A stretch of 64,000 nt of DNA, taken from positions 12,115,552-12,179,551 of the forward strand of contig NC_037274.1 of assembly GCF_000002425.4 (NCBI RefSeq), written 5' to 3'. This DNA comes from Physcomitrium patens (lineage: Eukaryota > Streptophyta > Bryopsida > Funariales > Funariaceae). Of the stretch, positions 31,890 through 43,185 are shown piece after piece. A program made the position numbers and the translations under genes. The notes beneath the pieces were generated by a model. The model had not been told where the DNA came from, searched no databases, and saw only the letters and a list, made by a program, of their open reading frames with translations. Within the stretch, counting starts at the first letter, position 1, and each line of letters begins with the position of its first letter.

Positions 31890-33229
31890 TGTCGTATTAC
31901 GTGCTTTCCTGCTTGAGAACGCGTCGGGCATCTGGCTGTAGAAAGTAGTATGGAGATTCGCCAATAGTCAAGCAGTCTATCAGTTTTTGACCGTTGGAAT
32001 ATAAACGACTTCAAGAATACACCGTAAATCTATACGGATGCCCTTCAACTGCTCGCCGAAGTCTTTTTTGTCCCAGCCGGTAGATCTCTAGATGTTACAA
32101 AGAACCCCAAACAACCCAAACTGCTAATCTTCGATATCGCTTTATATTCACGATCTTGTATCCACTGACTGTCTCTTTAGATTAATCCAATAAATTTCAT
32201 TCACTCTGCATACTCAATCCTATAGACACTCTTTTAATTCTTCATCAGAGACGTAACTCGATTTCACAAAAACAGTCAAGAGTAATCAAACCCACTTCAT
32301 TAAAAATCTTGATTCACAATTACAACACTGACTTCAGCAACGATTGCCTCAGTCTTCCCAAAACCCTATGAAGAAAAAAAACCCAATTCTCTGTCTTCTT
32401 TTCTCACTAGAAGCATGAAGCTCCCTCTCCCCCGATCTTAAAAAAAAAAAAAAAAAAAAAAACCCAAAAACTTATTCTCCCCCTAACCTTATCCTTTGAA
32501 TTTCTTCAATCTTCCGTCTTGGATCCGGAATTGGCTCCCACCGTTAGAGCTTAGATCCGAAATTGGCTCCCGCCATCAAAGCTTTCTCTTCCATTTTTAC
32601 CTTTAAGAGATCCATTTATCGAAAACAACGTTCCCTGAAACGGCACAGAGAATAGGACAGCCTGAAACAGAATCGAAACCCCTGTACTTGGGTCCACATT
32701 GAGTCGCCCGACCAATTCAGGTCTCATATTGGGTAAGATGCCCATAGTAACTTGGATGTTCGTATAATTGGGTCAAATTGGTCCTCGCGTCAGATTGGCT
32801 AAGAGGCCCGTAGTAAGACCTAGATGTTCCCAAAATTGGATCAAATTGGTCCTTCGCGTCAGACTGGCTGAGGCCCGTAGTAAGACCTGGATTTTTCCGT
32901 AATTAGAGTGCACTGGGTTGCCCGACCAATGCAGGTCTCATATTGGGTAAGAGGACCCAGATTGGATTCTTGAAATTGGATCCAATTGGCTCTTCGAACC
33001 AAGCTCACCCGTCGTGTGAATTGGTCCTTTCTCTTCCTGCTGACTCCCGTTATTGGAATCGAATGGAGCATTTCAATATGCCCCGGCTGACTTTAATGGG
33101 GTGACTGAACCTGGCCACTCAGTATTTGCACTGGAGTTGGTCGTTGCTCTCAATATTTGAGGTAACTGAACATTAATAAAAGTCCCCTTTCTTTATATTT
33201 TCACGGTATACTCGTGTTACAACACGACA
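31890..33229 (-). repeat. 5' LTR of A2
   Basis: 1340 bp, TGTCGTATTACGTGC to CGTGTTACAACACGACA on the plus strand. Partner of 22862-24199. Confidence 0.92.
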
Positions 33230-33233
33230 TCGG

Positions 33234-34531
33234 ATGCTCTTCTCGACGCCAAATTATTTGTAGTGGATGTGATTTCTCTCGAGTATAGTGAAATCATTTA
33301 GTTTCTAATCTTCCACACCTTTTCGTCGACTTTCACCGAGAAGCTTAAGAAGCGACTTATTTTGAAGAGTGTCCCATACACAATGATTCATGATGCTTTG
33401 TATAAACAAGGCAAAGATGGCATTTTACATCGCTGTATCTTTCTAAGTGAAGTACAATCGATCCTCAAAGGTTGCCATTTAGATACTTGTGGTGGTCATT
33501 TTACGGGAGATAGTACTACTCGCAAGACTTTAATGGTCGGATATTAGTGGCCGTCAATGTTTTCTGATGCGCACCAATTTGTTCGTCGTTGTGATCCTTG
33601 TCAATGAATTGGTCGACCCATGGGCACTTTTGCCATGCCGTTAGTTTCAATCTTGGCACAAGCAATGTTCAAAAAATGGGATATTGATTTTGTCGGTCTT
33701 ATCGCACCAGCATCAAAACTTGGCCAAAAACAATATATTTTAGTTGCCACGGACTATGTAACTAAATGGGCAAAGGCTATTGCTACCTGCTATGATAATG
33801 CCAGTATGGTGGCTACTCTTCTATATGAAAATATTATAACTCGATTTGGGTGTCCGAAAGAATTGATAAGCGATCGCGGTACCCATTTCCTAAATGCTAC
33901 CATAGCTGCCTTGACAAACACATATGAGATTAAGCCACGAAAAATCAATCTATATCATCCTCATGCTAATGGACAAACAGAAAAGATCAACAGAATTTTG
34001 TACAAGATCTTGACTAAGATAATTTCGAGGGCAAGTATCGATTGGGAGACCAAATTCTTTGCGGCTTTGTAGATATATCGCACTGCATATAAAGTAACTA
34101 CCAACTCTATTCCGTTTCAACTAGTTTACGATCAAGAGGCAATTTTACCCATCGAGTTAGAGGTTCAAAGTTTATGGATTGCCTTGGATGAACAACTCAG
34201 TGACAAAGAGTCATTACATTCTCAGTTGGCAAAATTAAAAGAATTCGACGAAATACGGGCTACAACTCTTTTCCACATGGAAGCAACTCAAAAACGAAGG
34301 AAGAATTACTATGATAATAAACTGCATCTAAAGATTTTTATGCCCAATGATTTGGTATTACTATATGATAGTCGGTGTAATCATTTTTTGAAAAAATTTC
34401 AAGTTCGTTGGCATGGGCCGTATTGGGTGATTGAAGGTTTTTTCAATGGGTCTGTTCAATTGGAGGATTTCATGGGCCATCGCTTTAGTACCCGCATTAA
34501 TGGGAACCGATTATGGTTATATAATACATAA
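33234..34531 (+). pseudogene. integrase of element D1
   Basis: Continues the D1 polyprotein after A2. Starts DALLDAKLF. Zinc domain: HRCIFLSEVQ, CHLDTCGGHF, then RRCDPCQ near 33587. Core: D in WDIDFVGLI, D in LISDRGTHFLNA, E in ANGQTEKINRI, all three present. C-terminal GPY motif in RWHGPYWVIEGFFNGSVQLE near 34410. Stops at 33545-33547, 33605-33607 and 34070-34072. It ends at TAA 34529-34531 after LWLYNT. Closely resembles the integrase of G (38300-39300, minus). Confidence 0.88.
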
Positions 34532-34849
34532 AACTCGGGACAGGTTTTTATTTTTTTAGAAGGGTGACTTCGAATGGACACAAAGTAGAGCTAAGTATGG
34601 TATAAGTGCGTTAGGGTGTAGAAGCGGCTGAAAAGATAGTTAGTAATTATTAATGTGTCAGATGGGATGGAGGTGAGAAATGGACAGTATGGGTAACATA
34701 TTGTCATGATCACCAGTAGTAAGAGAATAGAAGTGGCGCACCAGTTAGAGGTCATTCTGTGTTGTTGTTCTTGGTTGTTTTTTAATATTATTATTTCTTG
34801 TGTTTCTTACGTTTTTGAGCATAGTAGTTCCAGTTAAGAATTTGAGAGA
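34532..34849 (+). other. D1 spacer between integrase and ORF3
   Basis: No long frame. Contains a pyrimidine-rich run (about 34758-34820, TTGTTGTTCTTGG... CTTGTGTTTCTTACG) and then GAGCATAG at 34818-34825, a possible splice acceptor equivalent to the CAG in D2. Related to 8691-8825. Confidence 0.4.
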
Positions 34850-35914
34850 GGGAGCATCATAGCAATTGAAAGTACAAAGCAAGCTACAGATAAAGAGCAT
34901 AGTGGCCAAAATGTGAGAGCTAGATGTGCATCAAAATCACCTTCTATGATAATCGTTACCAATATAGAGCCGATGAAGTTGGATATCTGCTAGACGCCAA
35001 AAAGAATAAAAGACTTTTGGAATGCGTAGTTGTTCTAGTTTTTATACCTGTCAAATCGCTTACCATCAATTAATGTGTCATTAATAGAGGAATATATCTT
35101 GAACTACAATCTAGAGGATGGATTGAGTGTGATAAAAAGGCAAATTATCGGGATTGATGGAACAGTCCTAGAAAAGGTGTTGTGTCTTCCCATTGGAAAA
35201 ATTGCAGTAAGAGTTGATGACTCAAGCGACTTCAGTCCAGGAAGATATTTCAAGGGAGGTATGTCGACCTTTGAGAGGAGCCAAGGTTGGCAGACTGCTG
35301 AGGCTATTTCATCAAAACTCGTCGAATGGTTCTATTTTGTGGTGAGATAGTTAGGATTGTACCGACATCCCACATATATGTCCAAACGGTTATTGTATGC
35401 AGCAATAGGGGCACTGGAAGGGATGGTGTTTAACTGGACAATGTACGTAGCTACTCATATTCATACGGAGATAGGAGCCAAGTGGAAATTGGAGAAATTC
35501 ACTTATTTGCTTTGTTCCAATTATGTGTATACTCTGTAATTGGTAGAGTTATTGAAGAAAGAGAAAGAAGCATTGAGTGACCAATCCACATGCAAAATGG
35601 AGAAGTTGAGGTCCAAAATCGAAGTTTTACAAGCTGAGGTGACAAAATTGACAGAAGAGTTATCAATGAGAAGTCAATCATAAGTGTCAATTGAAGATGT
35701 TTCAGAATGGATGAGTTAGCAGTAGCATCAATTGGAACTCCGTGATGTCCAGATTTTGAAACTAGAGGCTCAAGTTTGTGAATTGGGTGAGTATAATGAA
35801 GTTCTATCAAACCAATTGAAGAAGGAGTGGATAGACGGCTTGAAGGAGGAGAAAAAATTGAATTTAGAACCAAAATCTGTGGAACCTACATTTGATAATG
35901 TAAAAAATGATTAA
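34850..35914 (+). pseudogene. ORF3 of D1, extra 3' ORF with coiled-coil tail
   Basis: Unknown function. N-terminal block with IIVTNIEPMKLDIC (near 34950), then LPSINVSLIEEYILNYNLEDG, IIGIDGTVLEKVLCLP, DDSSDFSPGRYFKGGMS, GLYRHPTYMSKRLLYAAIG and THIHTEIGAKWKLEKF. From about 35540 the rest is charged and helical with heptad-like L spacing (KKEKEALSDQ, EKLRSKIEVLQAEVTKL, LELRDVQILKLEAQVCEL). It ends LEPKSVEPTFDNV at TAA near 35912. Stops at 34993, 35028, 35348, 35537, 35680 and 35717. Globular domain then coiled coil; no membrane segment or signal seen. Position matches extra ORFs of Athila-type elements, but I do not claim envelope function. Confidence 0.7.
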
Positions 35915-36022
35915 TTGAGTGGGCCAGAGAAAATAGTATTTTTTTAGAGTTTTGTTAAGTAGTTTTTAGATAAGAATCAATTGTGTATTTGCGAGGATGC
36001 TGTATAGATAGGAGTAGGGCTA

Positions 36023-36791
36023 TGTAGAATAGATATTAGTTTTTTTTTATAAGATATTGATAAAATAGATTAATAGTCCATAAAATAGTCAATTTAGGAG
36101 GACTGATGATTGATTCAGCTATTAAAAGTGGTTATTATAGGATTACAGTTAGAATCTAGAAATCAGTAGCAATTATATAGGAGTTGTAGAAGTTTGTCGA
36201 GGGGCCAAATTCTGATAGTCATGAACTAGAGTTAAGCTTGGTGCTTCTTCATATTTCTTTTGTTTTCTTTATTGTTGAAGAGTAATGGATAGTTTCTGAA
36301 TACTAAGAAGTGAATTTGTGGAATAAATCATAGATTGATTTATGAGTTATTGATTATGTAATTGAAATACTGACTGATTGAATTATATGAGAAGTTATTG
36401 GAAGATTGATTATGATTGGAAGATTATGATTGTTGTTTATTGAGAGTTATGTGTGTGTGTTTTGACAGAGGAAGTCTTTGATTACAAGAATTCTGTGAAT
36501 TCAGATTGGTTAGAGTGAAGTCTGTTATTCTTAGTATTGGATAAAATTTATTGAGTTTTGAGCAATCTTTTGAGAGTGCAGGATTGCACACTGTGATTAA
36601 CAGTTGATGAAGGAGTATTATTACTAAGAGAAAGCATTGTAGTGTTTCTTAGTATTTTAGTGGTTTGGAATACAGTTAATTGTGTGACCCTAATAAATGA
36701 AACTTATGCGCTTAGTCTTTTCCTGTATTCGAATTTCCCTATACACGTTTATTCTAGAAGAAATTGTAGAATAAATAAAATGATAATCATA
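36023..36791 (+). repeat. 3' LTR of D1
   Basis: Preceded by the polypurine tract AGGAGTAGGGCTA (36010-36022). Starts TGTAGAATAG, like the G LTR (TGTAGAATATATG), and ends near AATCATA. No matching 5' LTR is found to the left of D1 gag. The right flank, CTTGC, belongs to chromovirus H. Confidence 0.65.
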
Positions 36792-36885
36792 CTTGCAACC
36801 TTGATTTTTTCTATAGTTTAGTCTAAAGTCTTAGTAGGTAGGTAGAAATCCATAATTCTAATATATTCAAACCATTATTAGTAGG
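36792..36885 (+). pseudogene. chromovirus H, stretch before RT, left of G
   Basis: Frame ...VEIHNSNIFKPLLVG leads into ARAFIYAA at 43191 on the far side of G, the usual stretch after protease in these elements. This confirms that G inserted in H. Confidence 0.6.
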
Positions 36886-37686
36886 TGTTGTTCTCGTTGT
36901 ATTCAAGCTTCAATATATCAAAGCAATTGAACTAGTAGAGATAGGTTTGAATATGGAGAAAGACTGGTTATATAAATTGGGTCTATTAGTGTCACAATTG
37001 ACTGTATTGTAGCTATCTGAAATCAATTATCAAACTACAAAATACCAAGGCTTACTACTTCTGTCTTAATTCAACACATAATCCATTCTACAAATATCAA
37101 TTCAACACATAATCCATTCTATGAATATCAATTCAACATTACTTCCATATTCTTATCAGTTCATCTCCCACTTACTTTCTTTGCAGTTTATATATATTCA
37201 ATTATTGATTTTCAACTTACTTATTATATTCAGTTTCTCAATTCATCATACAGAATTCAATATCTTCACTTAATACAACACAATTTGATAATCTCAATTC
37301 TTAAGGTCACAGATTTTTTCTAAAATGATCAGTCCAAAGTCATATTCCATAATATTTTAATCACACTTTCAACAATACTTCTCTCAATCACAATTCTTCA
37401 TAAGCAAATAATAAAAGCAAAAAAAACAAAGAAGTAGCACTAAGCTTACTCCGACTTATGACTCTCACAGTCTGGCCCCAATCTCCCTTTTCTCAACCTC
37501 TTTATCCTACCAAAAGATGGACCATCGGCCAACAAATTTTAAAGATTATGAAGCTTTGAATTCTTAACTATTTGTTCCATTAACAACTTATTGTTACTAA
37601 TTAAACTACCTAACCATAAGTCTAATTAACAAGGTTGTCAATAACCAACTAGTAACTTACCATAAAATTTATTTACATATTTTATA
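36886..37686 (-). repeat. 3' LTR of G
   Basis: 801 bp; on the plus strand TGTTGTTCTCGTTGTATTC to TTACATATTTTATA. Next to it (37687-37700) is the polypurine tract, minus strand AGGAGTGGGGCTA, the same as in D1. It contains a tandem near-repeat, ATCCATTCTACRAATATCAATTC, near 37082-37135. TATATATA near 37189-37198 could be a TATA element. Confidence 0.85.
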
Positions 37687-37739
37687 TAGCCCCACTCCTA
37701 ATCGTGTAACATCCTCGCAAACAGTATTTAGCCTCAACT

Positions 37740-38290
37740 TATGAAGACGTAGCAGCATTGGCTTCTTCAGTCAATGGCATTGGCTTACCACCCTTTGAAT
37801 TGGTGATCTTCTCCTCTTTACATCTTCGTCATCTACCTCAGTGTTCGAGGGTTCTCCATCCAAACTTGCCATCAGATCTTCATTCAGCAAATTCAATTCC
37901 CGTACTTGAGACTCAAGATTATAATTTGATTGTCGCTCTCCTCCAACATCTTTTGCCATTCTTCTGTTGGTTTCAAAGGTATCTCCGAAGGTGTTGTCGC
38001 TGAAACTGGCATATTGGTCCGTAATAAATTATTGGCCTCCTTCGCTAATGCAGCTAGTTTAGTCTACAACAATACAACCTCTACCTGCAACCGCTCTTGT
38101 CGTTCCTTCCAATCGATCTCCATCCTTGCTTTTTCAAATACCATATTCGCCATCTTCTCCATTTTTGCCATCCACTTCTTCTTAACTACAAAAGAAAACA
38201 CGATGCTTGTCAAGAGCTCCCTTCCTACTTCTTACTATGGTCCAATCAATTGAGTCGACTTCTCCTTTTGTAATAGAAAATCCATTCTCA
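37740..38290 (-). pseudogene. shortened ORF3 of G
   Basis: From about 38190 (MAKMEKMANMVFEKARMEID) to the part ending near 37760; helical, charged, with a frame open at 37959-37771 (SQVRELNLLNEDLMASL, close to AQVCELGEYNEVLSNQL of D1). The N-terminal globular block of D1 ORF3 is absent, so G ORF3 keeps only the coiled-coil end. Confidence 0.55.
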
Positions 38291-38299
38291 GTTTATGTA

Positions 38300-39300
38300 T
38301 AATAAAGTTTAAGCCAATTGCCATTGCTCCATGTTATAAATTAAGTATCTATAAAATCTTCCAATTATACTGAATCATTTGAAAATCCGTCAATAACTCG
38401 ATATGACCCATGCCATCAAACTTGAAATTTTTTTAAAAAAATTTTAAATCGACTATCATAAAGAAGTACCAAATCATTTGGCATAAAAGTCTTTGGTCTA
38501 AGCTTACTATCATAATAAGTCTTCTTTCATTTTTGTGTAGTTTCTATGATCATTAATGCATTGACTCTAGTTTCATCTAATTTTTTTAATTCTTCTAAAT
38601 GGTGCCATAATGAATGCTGATCTCTCAATCTAGTTTCTATAGCAATTCATAAACTTTGGACTTCCAATTCAATAGGTAATATTGATTCCTCATCATAAAC
38701 CAATTGGAAAGAGGTAGCATTGGTAGTAACTTTATACGAAGTATGGTATGCCCATAAAGCTGCGAACAACTTAGTGTCCCAATCTGTTCCCGCTCTTGAA
38801 ATATTTTTTGTTAAGATTTTATATAAAATTTCATTAGTCTTTTCCATTTGTCCATTGGCTCTAGGGTGATACGATGTAGACTTATGATGTTTTATCTCAT
38901 ATTTAGCTATAAGTGCTTTGATTGTATTATTTATAAAATGAATTCCTCGATCACTAACCAATTCTCATAGACAACGGAACCATGTAATAATATTTTCATA
39001 CAAAAAGGTTGCTATTGTACTTACACTATTAGTTTTTGTAGCTACAACTTCACCCCATTTTGTTACGTAATCCGTTGCTACTAATATATATCATTTTTGT
39101 CTATTTCTTGAGGTTGGTGTAATTGGTTCCACAAAATCAATTCCCCATTTTTCAAAAGGCGCTTGAGCCAGAATTGGTACGAATGGCATTGCTGAAGTTC
39201 CAGTAGGTCGACATGTTCTCTGACATGGATCACAATGATGGACAAATTAGTGGGCATCTGCAAAACATTGCTGGCCACCAATAACTAGCCTGTAAAGCTT
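38300..39300 (-). pseudogene. integrase of G
   Basis: Open part 38961-38647: MVSDRGIHFINNTIKALIA with core D, then ANGQMEKTNEILYKIL with core E. Zinc-domain cysteines lie in the region near 39215-39240 and VATDYVTKW-like text near 39060. The GPY part near 38410-38450 reads WHGSYRVIDGFSN, with P changed to S. Several stops. Close to D1 integrase. Confidence 0.8.
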
Positions 39301-39779
39301 TACGAGCCGTGCTGTCCCCCGCAAAATGTCCACCACAACTGTCCAAGTGACAAACTTCCAATATAGTACTTACTTCAGTCTGATAAATATAGCATCATAA
39401 AACTCCATCCTTGCCTTATTTATATAGAGCTTCATTAATCATCGTATAAGGTTCACATTTTAATATTAAGTATGGTTTAAGCTTTTCATTGAAATTATGT
39501 GGAAAGGTTTGAAATGTCAAGTATTGAATTATTTCACTATACTCTGGAATAATTACATCTACCACAAACAGTTTTGCATTGGATAGTGCATCATTAATGG
39601 ATTCATTATTGAATATATTGGATAACGGAGATAAATGGTCTGTATTGGAATGTAATTTTTTTAGTCTTACCTGAATAATAAAGTCAAATTTCTATAAGAA
39701 TAAAATCCATCGTGCAATACGACCTCTCAATTGAGGCTTATTAATCATATATTTTAAAGCATCATACTCAACATAAAAA

Positions 39780-40860
39780 ACAAATTTATAATCAAGAAGA
39801 TAATGTCAAAGCTTTTGTATGGAATAAATCATCCTCAATGCTTCTCTTTTGATTGTTGTATAATTTCTTTCAGTTACTACTAATTGACGACTCACACAAT
39901 AAATAGGGTGATTAAAACTTCGATCATCTTTCTGGCTTAGTACAGAATCAATTGCGATATTAGATGCATCCACATAAACTTGGAATGGTTTTGTCCAACA
40001 AGGTGCTACCAATATTGGTGCTGAAACCAATTTCTGTTTCAATGTTTCGAATGCAATTATACATTCCTTTGTCCAAAATGGACAAGTCCCATTGATTGGT
40101 GGTTTCTTCAAGAGATTTGTCAAGGGAAGATATATAACTGTGAATAGATAGATAAATCGTTGATAATAACTAACATGGCAGACAAATGCTTGAACACCCA
40201 TAATAGTGTGTGGTTGCTTTAATTCTACTATAATCTTTATTTTATTCGAATCTATAGCAATGCCTACCATCGAAACTATATGACCCAACAATTTACCAGA
40301 AGACACACCAAATTGATATTTTTTTAAATTTAAAGAAATTCCATATTTGGTACATTGATTCAAATATTGATCTAAACATTCTAAATGTCTGGCTCTCATA
40401 CTTAATGTATAAAAATCGTCTAGAAATATTTCCATTGAAATTCGTAGATAATCTTGGAACGCTTACATCATAACCTTTTGAAATGTAGCTGATGCATTAC
40501 AAAGCCCAAATGGCATAATCTTATAAGCAAAGGTCCCCCAATCCATAGTAAAAGTAGTTTTTAACTGGTCTTCTTTTATAATTTTAACTTGATTATAACT
40601 GAAAAATCCATCAAGAAATGAATAACATTCATGTCCAACGACAACATCCAATATACTATCCGTGAATGGTAAAGGAAAATAATCCTTCTTAGTAGCCACA
40701 TTTAATTTGTAAAAATCTTGATAGATATAAATTTTTTCATTCTTTTTTGGTACCATAATAATTGGTGAAATCCATTCACAAAAAAGAACTAGATAGATAA
40801 ATCCAACCTCCAAGAGTTTATCCAGTTTTCCTTTTACCATAAGTGAGTATTTTGGATTAA
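39780..40860 (-). pseudogene. reverse transcriptase and RNase H of G
   Basis: RT part 40840-40463 (GFIYLVLFCEWISPIIMVPKK, CYSFLDGFFSYNQVKI, WGTFAYKIMPFGLCNASATF) and, after one stop, 40435-39806 (MEIFLDDFYTLSM with catalytic FLDD, SLNLKKYQFGVSSGKLLGHIV, VYVDASNIAIDSVLSQKDD, REALRMIYSIQKL). The one-base loss of D1 at KK-N is not present here. The two halves would be a single protein but for a stop near 40460. The most complete D-type RT in the window. Confidence 0.85.
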
Positions 40861-41299
40861 GTCGATGTTACCTTTGGTGTATTGATATAGCATTCTCTTC
40901 CAATATAATTCGATGCTCACAAACTTCACTTGGAATTCTTTTCAAATCTAGATACGACCATGCAAAAGTAATTTTATGTATTAAGAAGTAATCCACCTAA
41001 ATTTCTTTCTCCTTGCCTTTTATACCATTGTAAATTTGAATGATTTGGAGAGCCTCCACTGTACCTAAATTAATTAGTTGACATCGTAGAATTTCAAGAG
41101 TCTCTAAAATAATATTTTGTTCAATTCCAAAATCTTTCATAAAATTCGACACATTAGAACTTTTTAACTCCAGTTCTATAGCACTAATGTGATTAACATC
41201 CTATCTATTTATCCAATATGCAATCATATGATCAGAATCGTCAATAATATTTGGAAGAACTAAGTACTCTCTCGGTCCCCTGCACTAGTATTTCATTCT

Positions 41300-41880
41300 A
41301 GTGTGCTCAACAACTTACCTTGTATCAGCATAAATTGGATTAGGTATACCAATTTCTTCTTCTGTAGACTCATCTTCATAATCTGACATGAATTTTGAAC
41401 TGGCCAATTGAGTTTCTCTGTGATATTGGACAAGGTGCATTTGAAGCACAATTTTATCATTACCTTTCTCAATTATCAATGTACCATGGCCCCAGTCATT
41501 TTGAGCTTTAGCTTGATACAACCACGGTCGCTCCAATAAAATTGGATATGACAATATAGAGCTTCGCAATCAAAAAACAATATAATCAATTTTGTAGGTA
41601 ATCTCCCCAATATTGTATCAATACTTCGTAAAATATCCATAGGTTTAATTCGACTAGAGTCAGTCATTCTCAAAACTACTATAGTAGGCAATAAGTGATC
41701 CAAACCCAACTCTCTATTGTAGCGGCATTCATAAGATTTATACTAGATCCTTTGTCTACTTGCACTCCCGATAATAACACTCCATCAATTAAGACATCAA
41801 TCATTGGTATATTCAGATCAGGATTCAAACTTACTTCTCGGATTTCTTTATTTCAAGATCTGTGATAAATTAATGAAAAA
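41300..41880 (-). pseudogene. protease of G
   Basis: From 41880: SLNPDLNIPMIDVLIDGVLLSGVQVDKGSSINLMNAATIE. The active-site motif is D-K-G, where D1 has D-S-G. The later WLYQAKAQNDWGHGTLIIEKG matches D1. Frames shift around 41500-41700. Confidence 0.7.
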
Positions 41881-41899
41881 TTTAAGATAGATTGGCACT

Positions 41900-42390
41900 C
41901 AAGTGCTACTGCCAATAATTGCTTGTTAAGAATTGAGATATATGGTGATCAAGATCAGAGCCCAATCAACTACTAAAAGTAAGTAATGGTGCCACACTTG
42001 TAGTGTAGTCTCCTACTGCTCCCATTTGTACCGCAATTGGTACTTCTGGCACTCTCGTGGCCATTGGTGTTATCACTGGTCTCCTTGGTATTTGAATTTG
42101 AATTTTTCTTCCTTTGGTTTTTCTTGGACCAACAATTTCTTTTTGTTGTTCCCGTAGGATATTTCTTATGTGTAATCACTCTTGTCTTTCTTTTGCTTAT
42201 CGATTAATTCTTTGATAATCCTCTCTTTTTTGATTATCACTCATAATCTTTCATTCTTCTTTACAAAATCAATACTGCCTTGAATTATAACTCACATATT
42301 TATAATCCTAAAATTGGTTCTTCTCACGTTCTCATTCAACATATAATTCCATCTCCTATATAATCAATTTCTAATATTTCATATTATTAT
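41900..42390 (-). pseudogene. gag remnant of G
   Basis: Start-like codon near 42245 (MSDNQKERIIKEL). Then, in shifted frames, the equivalent of the D1 block VPIVVQMGD (here CGTNG-type reading near 42010-42040), followed at once by LLAVALECQSILN, which in D1 (20548 on) follows the zinc knuckles. Capsid and all zinc knuckles are therefore deleted. Confidence 0.6.
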
Positions 42391-42394
42391 CATT

Positions 42395-42412
42395 TCTCTG
42401 GCAGCGACATCA
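42395..42412 (-). other. primer-binding site of G, Athila/Tat type
   Basis: Minus strand TGATGTCGCTGCCAGAGA, three bases from the LTR. It resembles the common plant Athila/Tat site TGGCGCCGTTGCCGGGGA, with most differences being G-to-A or C-to-T. Confidence 0.6.
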
Positions 42413-42415
42413 AAA

Positions 42416-43185
42416 TGTTGTTTTCATTATATTCAAGCTTCAATATACCAAAGCAATTGAACTAATAGAGATGGGTTTGAACATGGGAAAAGATTGGTTA
42501 TATAAATTGGATCTGTTAGTGTCACAATTGACTGTACTCTAACTATCTGAAATCAATTATCAAACTACAAAATACCAAGGCTTACTACTTCTATCTTAAT
42601 TTAACCCATAATCCATTCTACGAATATCAATTCAATATTACTTCCATATTCTTATCAGTTCATCTCCCACTTACTCTCTATGTAGTTTATATATATTCAA
42701 TTACTGATCTCCAACTTACTTATTATATTCAGTTTCTCAATTCATCACTTAGAATTCAATATCTTCACTTAACACAACACAATTCGATAATCTCAATTCT
42801 CAAGGTCACAGATTTTCTCCAAAATGGTCAATCCAAAGTCATATTCTACAATATTCTAATCACAATTTCAATAATACTTGCCTCAATCACAATTCTTCAT
42901 AAGCAAATAATAAAAGCAAAGAAAATAAAGAGGTAGCACCAAGCTTATCCCGGCTTATGATTCTCACAATCTGTCTCCGATTTCTCTTTTCTCAACCTCT
43001 TTATCCTACCAAAAGATGGACCATCAGATACCAGATTCCAAAGGTTATGAATCTTTGAGATCTTAACCATTTGTTCCACTAACAACCTATTATTACCAAT
43101 TAAACTACCTAGCCATAAGTCTAATTCTCAAGGTTGTCAATAACCGACCAGTAATTTATCACAAAATTTATTCATATATTCTACA
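42416..43185 (-). repeat. 5' LTR of G
   Basis: 770 bp, partner of 36886-37686, about 90% identical by eye. It lacks one of two near-repeats present in the partner (the CCATTCTACRAATATCAATTC tandem). Confidence 0.87.

Larger units (their letters stand above)
22862..33229 (-). mobile_element. retrotransposon A2, complete copy of family A
   Basis: Two LTRs (31890-33229 and 22862-24199), tRNA-Trp primer site, gag, protease, RT-RNase H, integrase and polypurine tract, all in order on the minus strand. It is flanked by CCGG (22858-22861) and TCGG (33230-33233), a 4-bp duplication with one C-to-T change. Leaving out the insertion and one flank brings the D1 RNase H end and D1 integrase start back into one frame. 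By eye, the two LTRs differ at roughly 6% of the first 350 aligned bases, mostly transitions, so insertion is not recent. A solo LTR (F) lies inside next to the polypurine tract. Confidence 0.92.
36886..43185 (-). mobile_element. retrotransposon G, complete LTRs, gag-deleted D relative
   Basis: LTRs 36886-37686 and 42416-43185 on the minus strand, flanked by perfect GTAGG at 36881-36885 and 43186-43190 (5 bp). Pol is homologous to D1. Most of gag and the front of ORF3 are deleted. An Athila/Tat-type primer site follows the 5' LTR. Confidence 0.9.

Noticed and set aside
34850..35914. ORF3 as a retroviral-type envelope
   Set aside because: No signal peptide, hydrophobic membrane segment, cysteine pattern or cleavage site could be seen; only position favours it.
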